DNA of 64,000 bases from Isoetes taiwanensis (lineage: Eukaryota > Streptophyta > Lycopodiopsida > Isoetales > Isoetaceae), in assembly GCA_021234155.1 (NCBI GenBank), contig JAJEKV010000024.1:12312913-12376912 (forward strand), given 5' to 3'. Shown here piece by piece: positions 35,128-45,545 of this stretch; positions within the stretch are counted from its first letter, which is position 1; the number at the start of each line of letters is the position of its first letter. A program made the position numbers and the translations under genes. The notes under the pieces are model-generated. The model did not search any database, was not told where the DNA came from, and worked only from the letters and a program-made list of their open reading frames with translations.

Positions 35128-36791
35128 TCATTCCCCCTTTATGTGATATTCCTTATCATCACATTGTAACAACTTTCTTAATTCTTGAAATCTAGACAAT
35201 GGTAAAGCTTTTGTAAGAATATCTGTCCTCTGATCTGCTGTACTAACATAAGTCAAGTGTACCTCATTTTTCTTTACCATATCTCTGATAAAGTGAACTT
35301 CCATGTCAATATGTTTAGATCTTTCATGAAGAATGGGATTTTTTGTCATGGCAATACAACTTGTATTGTCACAATAAATGACTGTTGGTTCTGTTTGAGC
35401 AAATCCTAATTCTTGCATGAGTCTTCTCTCCCAAATTACCTCTTTTGTCAACAAAGCTGCTGAGTTGTACTCAGCTTCAGCACTAGACAGTGCAATGCTT
35501 CCTTGCTTTTTCCATTTCCAAGCAATTGGAGCACCACTTAGAAAAACAACATATCCAGAATTGGATTTTCGTTTGTCTAAATCCCCTCCCCAGTCAGCAT
35601 CACAATAAGCTTGCAAATATAAATTAGTTTCATTGAATAGAATACCAAAATGCATTGTACCTTTCAAATACTTTAAAATTCTTTTTGATGCATTCCAGTG
35701 TGCTCTGCCAGGTTTATTGTTGTACCTGCTAAGAATGTTAACTGCAAATGCAATGTTAGGTCGAGTACAATTTGCCACATATGACAAACAACCAATTAGA
35801 CTCCTGTAGGGTACTTTTTCCATTTGTTTGCTTTCCTTTTCAGTTTTTGGACTCATTTCAACAGAGATTTTATGACCAGGTACCATAGGAGTCCCTGTCA
35901 TATTACAATCTTCCATATGAAACTTCTTTAGCATATTTTGAATATGCCCTTGTTGACTTAAAGCCAATATTTTGTTACTCCTGTCCCTGTGAACATCAAT
36001 ACCCAGAAACATTTTTAATTCTCCAAGGTCACTCATTTGAAGCCGTTTCTTCAAAATATTTTTGCAATGGTTCAATATCTTATTTCCCTTTGCTATCATA
36101 ATATTATCATCAATATACAAGGCAATAATGCACCATTCCTTTCCCATTTTAAATCTGTAAATATTACCATCATAATTCAGCTTCTCAAATCCTTGTTCTA
36201 GCAAGTATCCATCCATACATTTATACCATTCCCTAGGAGATTGCTTGAGACCATACACTGCCCTATTTAGCTTCCAAACCTTTCCTTTTTCCTCTTCAAA
36301 TCCAGGTGCAGGTTTCAAATATATTTCTTCCTCTAGTTTGGCATTCAAAAAAGCTGTACTTACATCCATGTGATGTATCTCAAGGTCACAGGCATTAGCA
36401 ATTGCTAATAACATTCTCAAGCTATTTATTTTTACTAATGGTGAGAATGTTTCATCAAAGTCTTCTCCTTTTTTCTGTGTAAAGCCTTGTGCAACAAGCC
36501 TGGCTTTAAATTTCTTTGTCTTTTCATCAACTCCTGGTTTAATTCGATATATCCACTTGTTCCCAACTATATTCTTGTTTAGTGGAATATCTACTATTGT
36601 ATAATTATTTGTCCTTTTGAAAGCTCCCATTTCATCTTCCATTGCATTTTGCGATTTTTTTCTATTACAATCATGAACAGCTTCCATATAATTTTGAGGT
36701 ACCTTATCTGACTCAAGTATCAAAATATCAATTTCTTCTGCATTGGATCTAAGCCTTTTACTTTTTTCCAACTTCAGTTCTGCCATGTTGT
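35128..36791 (-). pseudogene. Copia reverse transcriptase / RNase H
   Basis: The frame is open to the end of pol (stop at 35128). It shows WIYRIKPGVD, ARLVAQGFTQ, DVSTAFLNAKL, AVYGLKQSPREWY, the catalytic YIDDN (YVDD-type) box, and RNase H motifs YCDADWGGD, SSAEAEY, and DNTSCIAM...HIDMEVHFIRD. The domains look intact. The true protein is severed from the upstream integrase by the insertion at 36792-37343, so the frame running on to 36858 is not native. Confidence 0.9.
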
Positions 36792-37352
36792 ATAGAGGAA
36801 CGGAAATGGGGGCTCCCTTTCCTGCAATAAATGGCGGGGGCCCCAGCCGGGCCGGCAAAGGAGCTGGTCCGCCACGCTATGGAAAGGAGCCCCCATTTCC
36901 GTTCCTCTACAAAATGGAAGTTTGGGAGCCATTTTTTTGCTTCAATCGTTATTGTTTTGTTTGTGGATTTGTCTTGTTAGATCCGGCGAGCTTTCGTGTA
37001 GATCCGGCCACGTAATAGATCCGGTGTAGATCCAAAGACGTAATCCGCACGTAACAAAATCATATGGTAACACCGAACCGATCCTAGGCACTAAACGAAA
37101 AGCATCGAACGAGATCGACTATAACAGAGCTAAAATCATCTGGTAAGGTTCTTTTATTAGATCTTTTATCTTTTTGTGTAGATTCGGCAGAGAACAGAGC
37201 TCAAGCTGAAAACATGTCGGAGGTTTACTGCTTCGTCCGGTTCTTCGTCCGGTTTTCTGACCTGTTGAGCGGAATGACTGGGCCTATTTCCATTCCGCGT
37301 TGTAGAGACATGATACGTGGCGGCCAAAACGGCGACCCAACTTCCATTTTGT
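36783..37352. mobile_element. Insertion between Copia integrase and RT
   Basis: The host frame breaks at CCATGTTGT (36783-36791) and resumes at CCATTTTGT (37344-37352), a 9-bp target duplication with one change, as with Mutator-like elements. The insert contains a fold-back: GAGGAACGGAAATGGGGGCT at 36796 and its complement at 36887-36909, around a GC-rich loop. The right arm continues into ACAAAATGGAAGTTTGGG (36911-36928), an inverse copy of the insert's far junction (37336-37352). No transposase. Confidence 0.7.
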
Positions 37353-38416
37353 TCTACATCATGTTTGGCTTCATCTGCTAAAATCTGAGCTTCAGTTCTT
37401 TTAGGTTTTCTTTTTCTGTTAACTTGAGCAACTTCTGCTTCTTGTTGTTCAACTCCTTGTTTAGACCTTGATCCAATTTCTGACTCAACAACCTCATCTG
37501 AACTTATTTCTGATTCATTATCAGAATCACTTGAATCTATTTGCTCAAACCTTTTAATTTTTTCTTCTTCATTCAATTGTTGTTTTGTTTCTGCAAGTAC
37601 AACCTCCTCTTTACTTTCAGATATGTCTTCTGAGTTTATCTTAGGAATCTTCCTGTAAAATTCATTCTCATTAAAGATAACATCTCTGCTAACTATGATT
37701 TTCCTTCTTGCAGGATCATATAATCTAAAAGCTTTTGAGTTTGAATCATACCCCACAAGATATGCTATATATGCCCTATCATCTAATTTTTTTCTTAATT
37801 ATTCAGGGACATGTACAAAACACAAACATCCATATGCTTTTAATCTGTCATAAGATGGAGACTTACCAGACCAAAGCATTTCAGGAATGGCACCTTTAAT
37901 GCTCGAGGAGGGTAGCAAATTTTGAACATACACTGCTGCCTTTACAGCTTCATCCCATAGGAAATTTGGCAGCTCTGAGTACTTTAACATGGATCTCATA
38001 TCATCAAGCAAGGTCCTGTTCTTCCTTTCAGCTACACCATTTTGTTGTGGTGAATACCTGCATATTAGTTGCCTCTGAATTCCCTTCTTTGCACAAAAAG
38101 CCTTAAACTCATCAGACACATATTCCCCTCCACTATCTGACCTTATACACTTTATTTTTCTTCCAGTTTCTAGCTCAGTTTCAGCAGTAAACAATTTCAA
38201 AGCATCACTTGCTTGATCCTTGGTTTTCAAATAATAGCATTTGGTTCTTCTGCTGAAGTCATCAATGAAACTCATAAAGTATTTATGTCCACTTAAACTG
38301 GTAACATTTATAGGGCCACATAAATCTGTATGTATCAAGTCAAGTATGCCTTTGCCCTTTTGTTTGACCTTTTGAAGGATAATCTTGGTTGCTTCCCTAA
38401 TTGACAACCTCCACAT
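37344..38416 (-). pseudogene. Copia integrase
   Basis: HTDLCGP, FIDDFSRRTKCY, SDSGGEY and NGVAERKNRTLLDD give the D-D-E catalytic core, followed by FLWDEAVKAAVYVQN and the C-terminal VGYDSNSKAFRLYDP. A TAA at 37799-37801 interrupts one otherwise continuous frame, and a 1-nt frameshift near 38345-38410 separates it from the upstream GAG-pre-integrase domain. Function is lost unless read through. Confidence 0.9.
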
Positions 38417-39133
38417 AGGAATTTTCCTTCTTCTATCTTGGCAGAGATTAAACCCTTTTTTTCAAGTGCTTCAATCATTGCTGAATTTACATGACATAAT
38501 CTGTTATGCCAAAGTTTCATATCAGGGTATTCAATGAGATTGATTTCATGCAAATGCTCAACATTAAATCCAAATAGATTTCCAACTCGTTTACCAATGA
38601 ATTTTAATTCACCATTAAGAAACATTTTACATTGGATCTGTTCAAACAAAACCTTATATCCCAAATCAACTAATTGACACACGTATATGAGATTCCTTAC
38701 AAGACTAGGTACACATAAAACATCCCTCAACGTGACAGTTTTTCCATTTAAGTCAAATAACTCTAACACTCCAGAATCTTCAATTTTCTTCAGACCTCCA
38801 TCACCAAGCTGAACATGTCCTTCCTTCTTCTCCAAAATTTTTAACATATGCAAATCACACATCACACTTTTTTCTGCTCCTGAATCTATAACAACAAACT
38901 TGTTATTATCTTTTCTTGAAGATACAGAAAGATTGCAATTTAAACATTTCCTTACCTCCAATGTGTCATCTTCAAGCTCACCTTCACTACTATCTTGTTT
39001 TTCCACTATATTAACACTTGTAACACTTCTGAAATTTCCTTTGCCTCTGCCACCTCTGTTCCAAGCAGATCTTCCTCGACCCCTTCCTTTCTTAGGGCTT
39101 GGACAGCTTGCGGCAAAATGACCCTTGCCCATG
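38345..39133 (-). pseudogene. Copia protease / GAG-pre-integrase region
   Basis: VVIDSGAEKSVMCD contains the aspartic protease motif (D-S-G-A). MKLWHNRLCHVN ... CGGCQLGKQPR is the GAG-pre-integrase zinc-binding segment (H..H..C..C). The frame is joined to foreign sequence upstream by the zinc-knuckle insertion. Confidence 0.85.
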
Positions 39134-39345
39134 ACTGTATATATTGGGATGTTTCTGCATTTTATATGATTAGCACAGTTTGTCAGCAGGCTGATTGCTG
39201 CCACGGTTTTTCCCTCGAAAACCCTTCGGGGCGGGGGTTTTTTAATCCGGGCAGTAATCCGCTTGCTGCGTTTTTGTATTGGGTCCCATAGACCGATTGG
39301 TCTCCGTGGACGATAAAAGTAACTTCCTTCCTTCCTTCCTTCCTC
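39134..39345. mobile_element. Insertion splitting the Copia gag zinc knuckle
   Basis: The CCHC knuckle is split: CFNCEE (near 39346) and GHFAASC (39110-39130) are 210 bp apart. One edge has (CTTC)5 at 39328-39347. Inside is a hairpin at 39183-39270 whose loop contains TCGAAAACCC, GGGGCGGGGG and TTTTTT. The same loop occurs at 46822-46861 with different arms. Confidence 0.7.
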
Positions 39346-39504
39346 ACAATTAAAGCATCTGAACTCCTTTTCATTATTGCTTGGACATTCATTCTTCAAA
39401 TGACCATATTTATTACATGTATAGCCAGGTCCTATTTTTCCTTTTTGATATTTGAGAAAACATTCTTTTTTGCCTTACCAGTGTATAATACCTCTGTAGA
39501 TTGT

Positions 39505-40191
39505 TCAGGGCTCTTGTGTAACACTGGCTTGGTCAAATTCTGTTCGTATCATCCTAATAGCATGCTCCTTAGATGTAGCTACATTTCTGAGTAAGGTTGC
39601 CAAATGACTATTATAAGACACTGATCTTGCCAGGGCCAATATCTGATACTGTTCATTCAAAATATTTCCAGCTCCCTCAAGATCTGCAATAATAGAATCA
39701 AACTTTTCCAAAAAATCAGTTAAGTTGTCTTTTTCAACTAACTTCATCTTCCTTAACTGTTTTTCCAGCATGTCTATCTGTGAAGAACTTTTTTGTTCAT
39801 AGTGTTTTATCAAATACTCCCACATTTCTTTAGGCTTCATACCTCGAAGATTTAATTTTAAGGCAGTTCCTACCGTAGACATGATTATGTCCTGAGCTTC
39901 CATAATCTTAACTTCATCTCCTCCAGAACTTGCAGAGATTTCCCCTGCACCAGATACACCAGCAGTTGCTGAATCACCTCCAGAGTGTGCACTACTACTA
40001 GCAGCAGGGCTTGAACCACCTGAGCTAGCTGCACCTGCATTCACAACATGCGCTGGACTACCATCAAATAAATACCATAGATTTTCAAATTCCAGCACAT
40101 CTCGAATACTTTCCTTCCAGATTTGAAATCCTCCATCTCCTTTAAACACTTCAATTGCATTTAATAAATTTGCACCAAACCGAGTTGTCAT
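39505..40191 (-). pseudogene. Copia gag
   Basis: Opens MTTRFGANLLNAIEVFKGDG and carries the UBN2-type gag pattern (IWKESIRDVLEFENLWYLFDG, LKLNLRGMKPKEMWEYL, DFLEKFDSIIADLEGAG). The frame stops after VTQEP. Reading continues in a neighbouring frame to a first zinc knuckle in which one Cys is Tyr (CNKYGHLKNEC). A Ser/Gly/Ala-rich linker lies at residues ~55-90. Confidence 0.85.
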
Positions 40192-40208
40192 GATGACTAG
40201 AACCCAAG

Positions 40209-40996
40209 CTCTGATACCAATGTAAAATTTTAAGTGTATACTTCAAGCTTTTTCTTTGCACTATTCATGCACTAGGTTTATTGCATTCAATTAAACCAAG
40301 TAGCATACAAGCAATTCCACTTAGCCACAATATATAACTATGGCTAGTTCAAGATGCAAATCCAACTTAATCACCTTGTATATGCTATATGAACTTCAAC
40401 AATTTCATATATTGTCTTTACAATTGCTTCAACGATTTCTCAAAAAAAATATAAACTCCTTTAAGCTATTGTCAAACCATTGAGCCAAACACTGTAGCAT
40501 TTGCATTGACCCTGTTACTGTAGCAGGGTTGACCACGATCCCTGAATAAGCTTCACAGATAGTTCGTCTCAAGCAATTCCGACTTATTCGATGCACACCT
40601 ACCTTTTGTTTGGCTTCACAATCTGTATATACATCCGATCCGGCGGTTTTGGGATCGGATAAACTTTCCTCCCGAGATTACTGAGTTCACCAGATTTATC
40701 CCACAGGCCAACAACGTTTTTGCAGCTCCTTAACCATTGAACGAGGAATTTTCATCTTTTCATAATAGCCTTGTATTTTAACATTTCATATTTGCATGGT
40801 TCAACCCTAATAAGTCAAGAGCTATTTCTTCATACCTTAACCTTATCTTTGATCTTCAAGCTTAATTCCCTGTTGACAAGCGGAGCCAAGTTGTGCTCCC
40901 TAATCCCCTTGTAGTTTAAATTCCCTGTAAGCTTTATAGAACTGCAATCAAGCATATAAACATTTGAGCTTTAGCTTTAACTGAATAAATATCACA
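40209..40996 (-). repeat. Copia 5' LTR and primer-binding site
   Basis: The LTR is 40221-40996 (776 bp). Directly inside on the minus strand lies TGGTATCAGAGC (40209-40220), complementary to the 3' end of initiator tRNA-Met. This LTR is the uninterrupted one. Confidence 0.9.
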
Positions 40997-42524
40997 TGTG
41001 ACGTTCCAGCACAGTATACGGTCCCAGGACGTATACTGTACTGCCTCATCACGCGTACATGCCATCCCGATTGACGTGTACGCCGACGTGTAGCTAAGCA
41101 AGTAGCACCCTAGGGGGCAACTTGCAAGTGTGTGCACATTTATTCATGTGTAGCCCACTTAATTAATATGGGCAAGTGGGCTACATCCATTATCCCACAT
41201 GCTCAAGGGTTAATGGAAGCCCTAGCTATAACCCTTAGTCTATATAAGGTACATGAAACCCTAACTTTCCATTTTTGTCCACAACCTTCTAGAACTCCGT
41301 TTTGCTTGCTCCAAGAGCCAATCTTGACTCCCGAAGTCTGTCTGAGTAGTCTAGCTCATCAGCTTCCCTTTCTAGTTTCATCTTCGAGCAGTTCTGCAGC
41401 ATGGATGCATTCAGAGCAGGAGGAGCAAGCCAGGGATCAGGTATTTTGCCAATTCAATAGTCTAAACCGCCTCCCAGACATAGAGTAAATAGGGTTAGCC
41501 TATTGATTTGCCCATAGCAGCCATCTAGACCTCTAGATATCAAGCCATAACTAAAGAACCTACTAGATTAAATCTTATTCTTTAGTTCTTCTATGATATG
41601 TATGTGATGGTGATCTCTGTGGACTCATTGTATTGGGAAGGGGGGTAGAGGCCTTAAAAGCCTAGTAGTTGATGCTCCTAGCTAGCCCTCTTTAATGCAC
41701 TATTAAATTCGGCCTGTGTACAAGAACCAAACCTAGTTGTGGGTGGAGGGACTAGACTGGCTTACAAGGAGGTTCATATCCTGACTCATGATTACGTCCC
41801 TCTGGTAGTAAAGCCTATCGGGGACTACAGTGCACTAGGCCTAATGCTCTGCCACTGCGTGCGGGCTTTGCATGAGTTCGACACTCTTGGGGTGATGTAC
41901 ACCTTCCATGGAGTTCAGTCGAGTACGGGCAGTGGCCCTCTAGTCACTTTGAGTCAGCATGCCAACCTCTGGTGGGAGCAATCCCTACCTGCCCCATCAA
42001 AACTGGGGAGATGAAACCCAAGAATAGCCCCTTTGGCTATGCATCCGGCGGGCTACAGTCAAGTCCCAAGACCTTTCAACCTACTCTGCAAAGTGTGCAC
42101 AGGAGGGGCGGATGAAGTGGACTACCCTAAGCCATATTCTATTGCCAGCCAAATCCATTGCCATGAATTCTGTCTGCAATGACTTCTGGAGGCCCAAGCC
42201 GTCAGTCATCCCTCTCGAGTCTGAGCCTTGGGTAGATTCTCCATATGTGATGCGCTGATCTTTGTCTATGCAGATATGTGGTGAGCCATCCTTCGTGATG
42301 GTCATATGATATGGATGTATGTATACTGACATGTATGTTTATGCTTCCACAGCGAGGTAGGCTCTGAGGGAGACAGGGTAAAATGACTCCTTCATTCTTC
42401 CCACTGGAACTCATCAAGGTTGCAGTGACCTGTGGAGGGCCTTGTATCAGCATGGAGCTGGTATGGGGGATGAACTCCTGTTTGTATACGGTGAATGCAC
42501 CGTATATGAGGAGGGGACGTCACA
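40997..42524 (+). mobile_element. Gypsy 5' LTR B, 1528 bp
   Basis: Begins TGTGACGTTCC directly at the Copia LTR end and finishes GGGGACGTCACA. TATATAAGG lies at 41242-41250. Sub-terminal hairpins are CAGTATACG/CGTATACTG near the start and TATACGGTG/CACCGTATA at the end. A primer-binding site follows, so this is a 5' LTR. The element is cut short after ~480 bp by inverted LTR D. Confidence 0.88.
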
Positions 42525-42525
42525 G

Positions 42526-42537
42526 TGGTATCAGAGC
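42526..42537 (+). promoter_or_regulatory. Primer-binding site (initiator tRNA-Met) of gypsy B
   Basis: TGGTATCAGAGC two bases after the LTR end is the plant iMet-tRNA complement that primes minus-strand DNA synthesis. Confidence 0.9.
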
Positions 42538-42730
42538 AATGTTCTTGGAGACCAAGAGCAAAGCACTGGCCATGCTCCCAGTAGTACTAACTTAGTAGGA
42601 TCCTCAAACCTCGAGAAAGTGGGAAAATTTTTTCTCATTTTTTTGTAGTTATGCTAAGCTAGTAACAGTTAGAAGAATTGAAAACCAAGAAAACTAAAAA
42701 GTTGAACTAAAATTTCATTAAGTGCAAAAA

Positions 42731-43007
42731 TTACCCACGGTATGCGCTAGAGCACCAACCTAAATTTTAGGTTGAGCCCCAGGCGCACACCCTGAGTAAC
42801 TGGCCACGTTCACCTTGAAACCTGATGAATTTTAACAAGATAATATGCTAGATCAAGTTTTAAGGTAAGAATTAGTTAGATTTGTATATTACACCCCTAG
42901 GAATATGCCTAGAAATCATATAATTTAGTCTAAAATGCAAAAGTGCTCACGGTATGCGCCAGAGCCTTGATCTAAATATTAGATCAGCCCTCTAGCGCAC
43001 ACTGTGA
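42731..43007. repeat. Two nested-hairpin units, 212 bp apart
   Basis: Units lie at 42731-42799 and 42947-43007. Outer arms: CACGGTATGCGC against GCGCACACCCTG (unit 1) and GCGCACACTGTGA (unit 2). Inner palindromes are AACCTAAATTTTAGGTT (unit 1) and TGATCTAAATATTAGATCA (unit 2). The architecture and outer-arm core match the trio at 11.2-11.7 kb. They lie in the leader of gypsy B, between primer site and LTR D; the last bases of unit 2 coincide with the D terminus. Confidence 0.8.
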
Positions 43008-44200
43008 CGTCCCCTATTCGTATACGGTGCACTCACCATATACAAACAGGAGTTCATCCCCCATACCAGCTCCATGCTGATACAGGGCCCTCCACATATC
43101 ACTGCAACCGTAATTTCCAGTGGGAAGAATGAAGGGGTCATTTTACCCCGTCTCCCTCAGGGCCTACCTAGCTGCGGAAGCGTAAACATACATGTCAGTA
43201 TACAACATCATCACATATCCACCTCGAAGGGTGGTACATCAACATCTGCATAGACAAAGATCAGCACAATACATATGGGTTCCTACACAAGGCTCAGACT
43301 CCAGGGGATGACTGACGGCTTGGGTCTCCAGAGTTCATTGCAGACAGAATTCATAACAATGGATTTGGCTGGCATGAGAACATGGCATAGGGTTGTCCAT
43401 TCCATCCGCCCCTCCTGTGCGCACTTTGCAGAGTAGGTTGAAGAGTGTTGGGACCCGACTGTAGCCCACCGGATGCATAGCCAAAGGGGCTATTCCTGGG
43501 TTGCATCTCCCCAGTTCCGATGGGGCAGGTAGGGATCACTCCCTCCAGAGATCTCCATGCTGACTCAAGGTGACTAGAGGGCCACTGCCCTTATTCGACT
43601 TCAACCCACTGGAGAGTGACGCATCACCCCACGGGTGTCGAGCCCATGCCTTATCCACACTCAGTGGCAAGCCATTAGACCTAGTCCACAATGATCCCCG
43701 GTAGACTTTACACACTAGAGGGATCGGTCAAGAGTCAGAACACAAACCTCCTTCTGAGCCAGTCTGGCCCCTTCACCCACAACCAGGTGTGGTTCTTGTA
43801 CACAGGCCGAAATTACAGTGTGCTAAGGAGGCTAGGTAGGAGCATCAACTTCTAAGCTGTAGGTCTCTACCCCCCTTCCCAATACAATGAGTCCACAGAA
43901 ATCATCCATCCATCACATCATCATAGAACTAAAGAATAAAATCTAATCTATATCATAGAGTTAGGTTCTTTAGTTAGGGCCAGTCTGGGGATCCGCTTGG
44001 CTACTACGGGCAATTTAATAGGCTAAACCTATTGGTTCGATGGCTGTAATACGGTTTAGGCTATTAAATCGACTAAATACCTGATCCCTGGTTCACTCCT
44101 AATGCGTCCATGTCGCTGTTCTGCCTGGGGATGCGGTCGGAAAAGGAATCTGACGAGCTAGAGCGCACGGGCAGTTCTTGGGAGTCGGATTTGACTCTGA
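43003..44200 (-). mobile_element. Inverted gypsy LTR D, truncated
   Basis: Reverse complement of an LTR close to B: its 3' end (TGTGACGTCCCC on plus) is at 43003, and homology runs to about 44200, where GAGTCAAATCCGACTCCC is still matched. The first ~330 bp of the LTR are missing. Its terminal hairpin reads TATATGGTG/CACCGTATA. No primer site on its inner side. Confidence 0.8.
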
Positions 44201-45320
44201 CGTAAGCCTTCTTTTTGTTTGATCCACGATGTGATAAAAATTTAACCCCCCTTCTTGACCTTTCTCTATCTATCTATCTATCTTGATTTGTGTTGGCATG
44301 TCTGCCACTTCTACCTCAACCTCTTCCCATATATTTTAACTCTACTATTCATATTGCGGCATCTATTCATGGCTCCAAGCATGTGGTCTTATTTTCCTTA
44401 TGACATCTCATTTAACACTGTCATTTCTCTTTTATTCCACATTTCCATATTGTTTTCAAAATGCGTTGCATTGCATTATTTGTCGTAAACACGTCCTATT
44501 TGCCACTTATAGTTTGGCATCGCGTTCTTGAAGTTGTTCTTTGGTTTTTCGGCAGTATCATTATACCTCATTTGCATATTTGCTATTTAGCTTTATCTGG
44601 ATATGCCAAATATTACGTTTGGCACTCCATTGCAATTTTTTGATATGGGTTTCTATTGGATCATTTTTTATTTTTGATGCTTATCTTTATCTAGATGTGG
44701 AGTATACTGAGTTTTGTGCACGAGGTATTATATTGAGCGCATTCTAACTTTGTGCATTGTGCTAGTCTTGCCTGATTCTAATTGTCTCGGGGAGTCTATT
44801 TCTAGCTGGTTATTGAGATCTTTTTGCATATATATCATGCTTTTCGAGGGGCATTTTTGCGCCAGCCAAGCACCCCCTAAGCACCTGATGCTGAAAATTT
44901 TACTTATTTTTATCTTTTTTTTCTATAACTCCGATGAAGCTGAAATTTTATATTCCAAGGCGTAATATTAATGCGTTTCAAGGAAAAATATCAAAAAAAA
45001 AAAATAAAAGAAAAATATTTTCCAAGAATACAAAGAAAATAGCCCCAGAAAGCACCCACTAAGCACCATGTGTCACTGACACAAAAAGTGTCCCCCACCT
45101 CCATGCTTTGACCCAGTAGTCTTGCCTCATAATAACATATCATTTTACTTTTTTTATAATTGGCTTGATTGTATATCATGTATTTACGTTCGGCACTCCA
45201 TTGAGTTTTTTTTTACATGGGTTTTATAGTGGATACATTCTCATTTTGCGTTTTCTTTTGTTCCGGGCTCATTCTCTATGGTTCTCATTTTCTTAGAAAA
45301 TCATTTTCTTGACCATTTAT
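44201..45320. other. AT-rich non-coding DNA
   Basis: A CTAT microsatellite lies at 44264-44283. AAGCACC(C)CCTAAGCACC-type phrases recur at 44867 and 45052. No gene seen. Confidence 0.4.
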
Positions 45321-45545
45321 AATTCATTGTGTCTGTCCTGCAGATAATCATATTTCCTGTTTTTCTTTGGTTCATATATCTAAACAGTGTGCTAGTTTAT
45401 TTAAAATATCCTCCTCAGGAGAGATAGGCCATTTTGTTTAAGTTTGGCCTTATAACAGAGTCACTCTCTGTATTTTGTATTACTATGTATAATACCACTG
45501 CCGTTTCTCCAAAAAAAAAAAAAAAAAAAAAAATTCATTGTGTCT
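45321..45545 (+). mobile_element. Poly(A) retroposon (SINE or truncated LINE) with 14-bp target duplication
   Basis: AATTCATTGTGTCT flanks both sides (45321-45334 and 45532-45545). The insert (45335-45531) ends in about 21 adenines. These are the hallmarks of LINE-driven target-primed insertion. GGTTCATATATC vaguely recalls a Pol III B box, but no A box was found, so SINE or 5'-truncated LINE remains open. Confidence 0.88.

Larger units (their letters stand above)
34120..40996 (-). mobile_element. Ty1/Copia LTR retrotransposon, defective
   Basis: Complete element in the minus direction: 5' LTR 40221-40996, primer site 40209-40220, gag, protease region, integrase, RT-RNase H, polypurine tract, 3' LTR 34120-35112. 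The LTRs begin TGTAAAATTTT and end AATATCACA on plus. The LTRs differ by a few substitutions, a 12-bp indel and a ~229-bp insertion, so the element is fairly young. It is inactivated by insertions in the gag zinc knuckle (about 39134-39345) and between integrase and RT (36792-37343), a stop at 37799 and frameshifts. No matching 5-bp target duplication: left flank CGAAC, right flank is gypsy LTR B. Confidence 0.93.

Noticed and set aside
41132-41488. 118-codon ORF inside LTR B
   Set aside because: Lies across the LTR promoter and leader, is not conserved in LTRs A or C, and has no domain.
42947-43007. Unit 2 hairpin as an artefact of LTR D insertion
   Set aside because: The last five bases coincide with the LTR end, but the GCGCACAC arm and inner palindrome lie outside the LTR and match unit 1, so the unit itself was kept.
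44255-44965. Series of plus ORFs with hydrophobic translations
   Set aside because: Pyrimidine-rich DNA gives Phe/Leu runs by composition; frames overlap and none has a family pattern.
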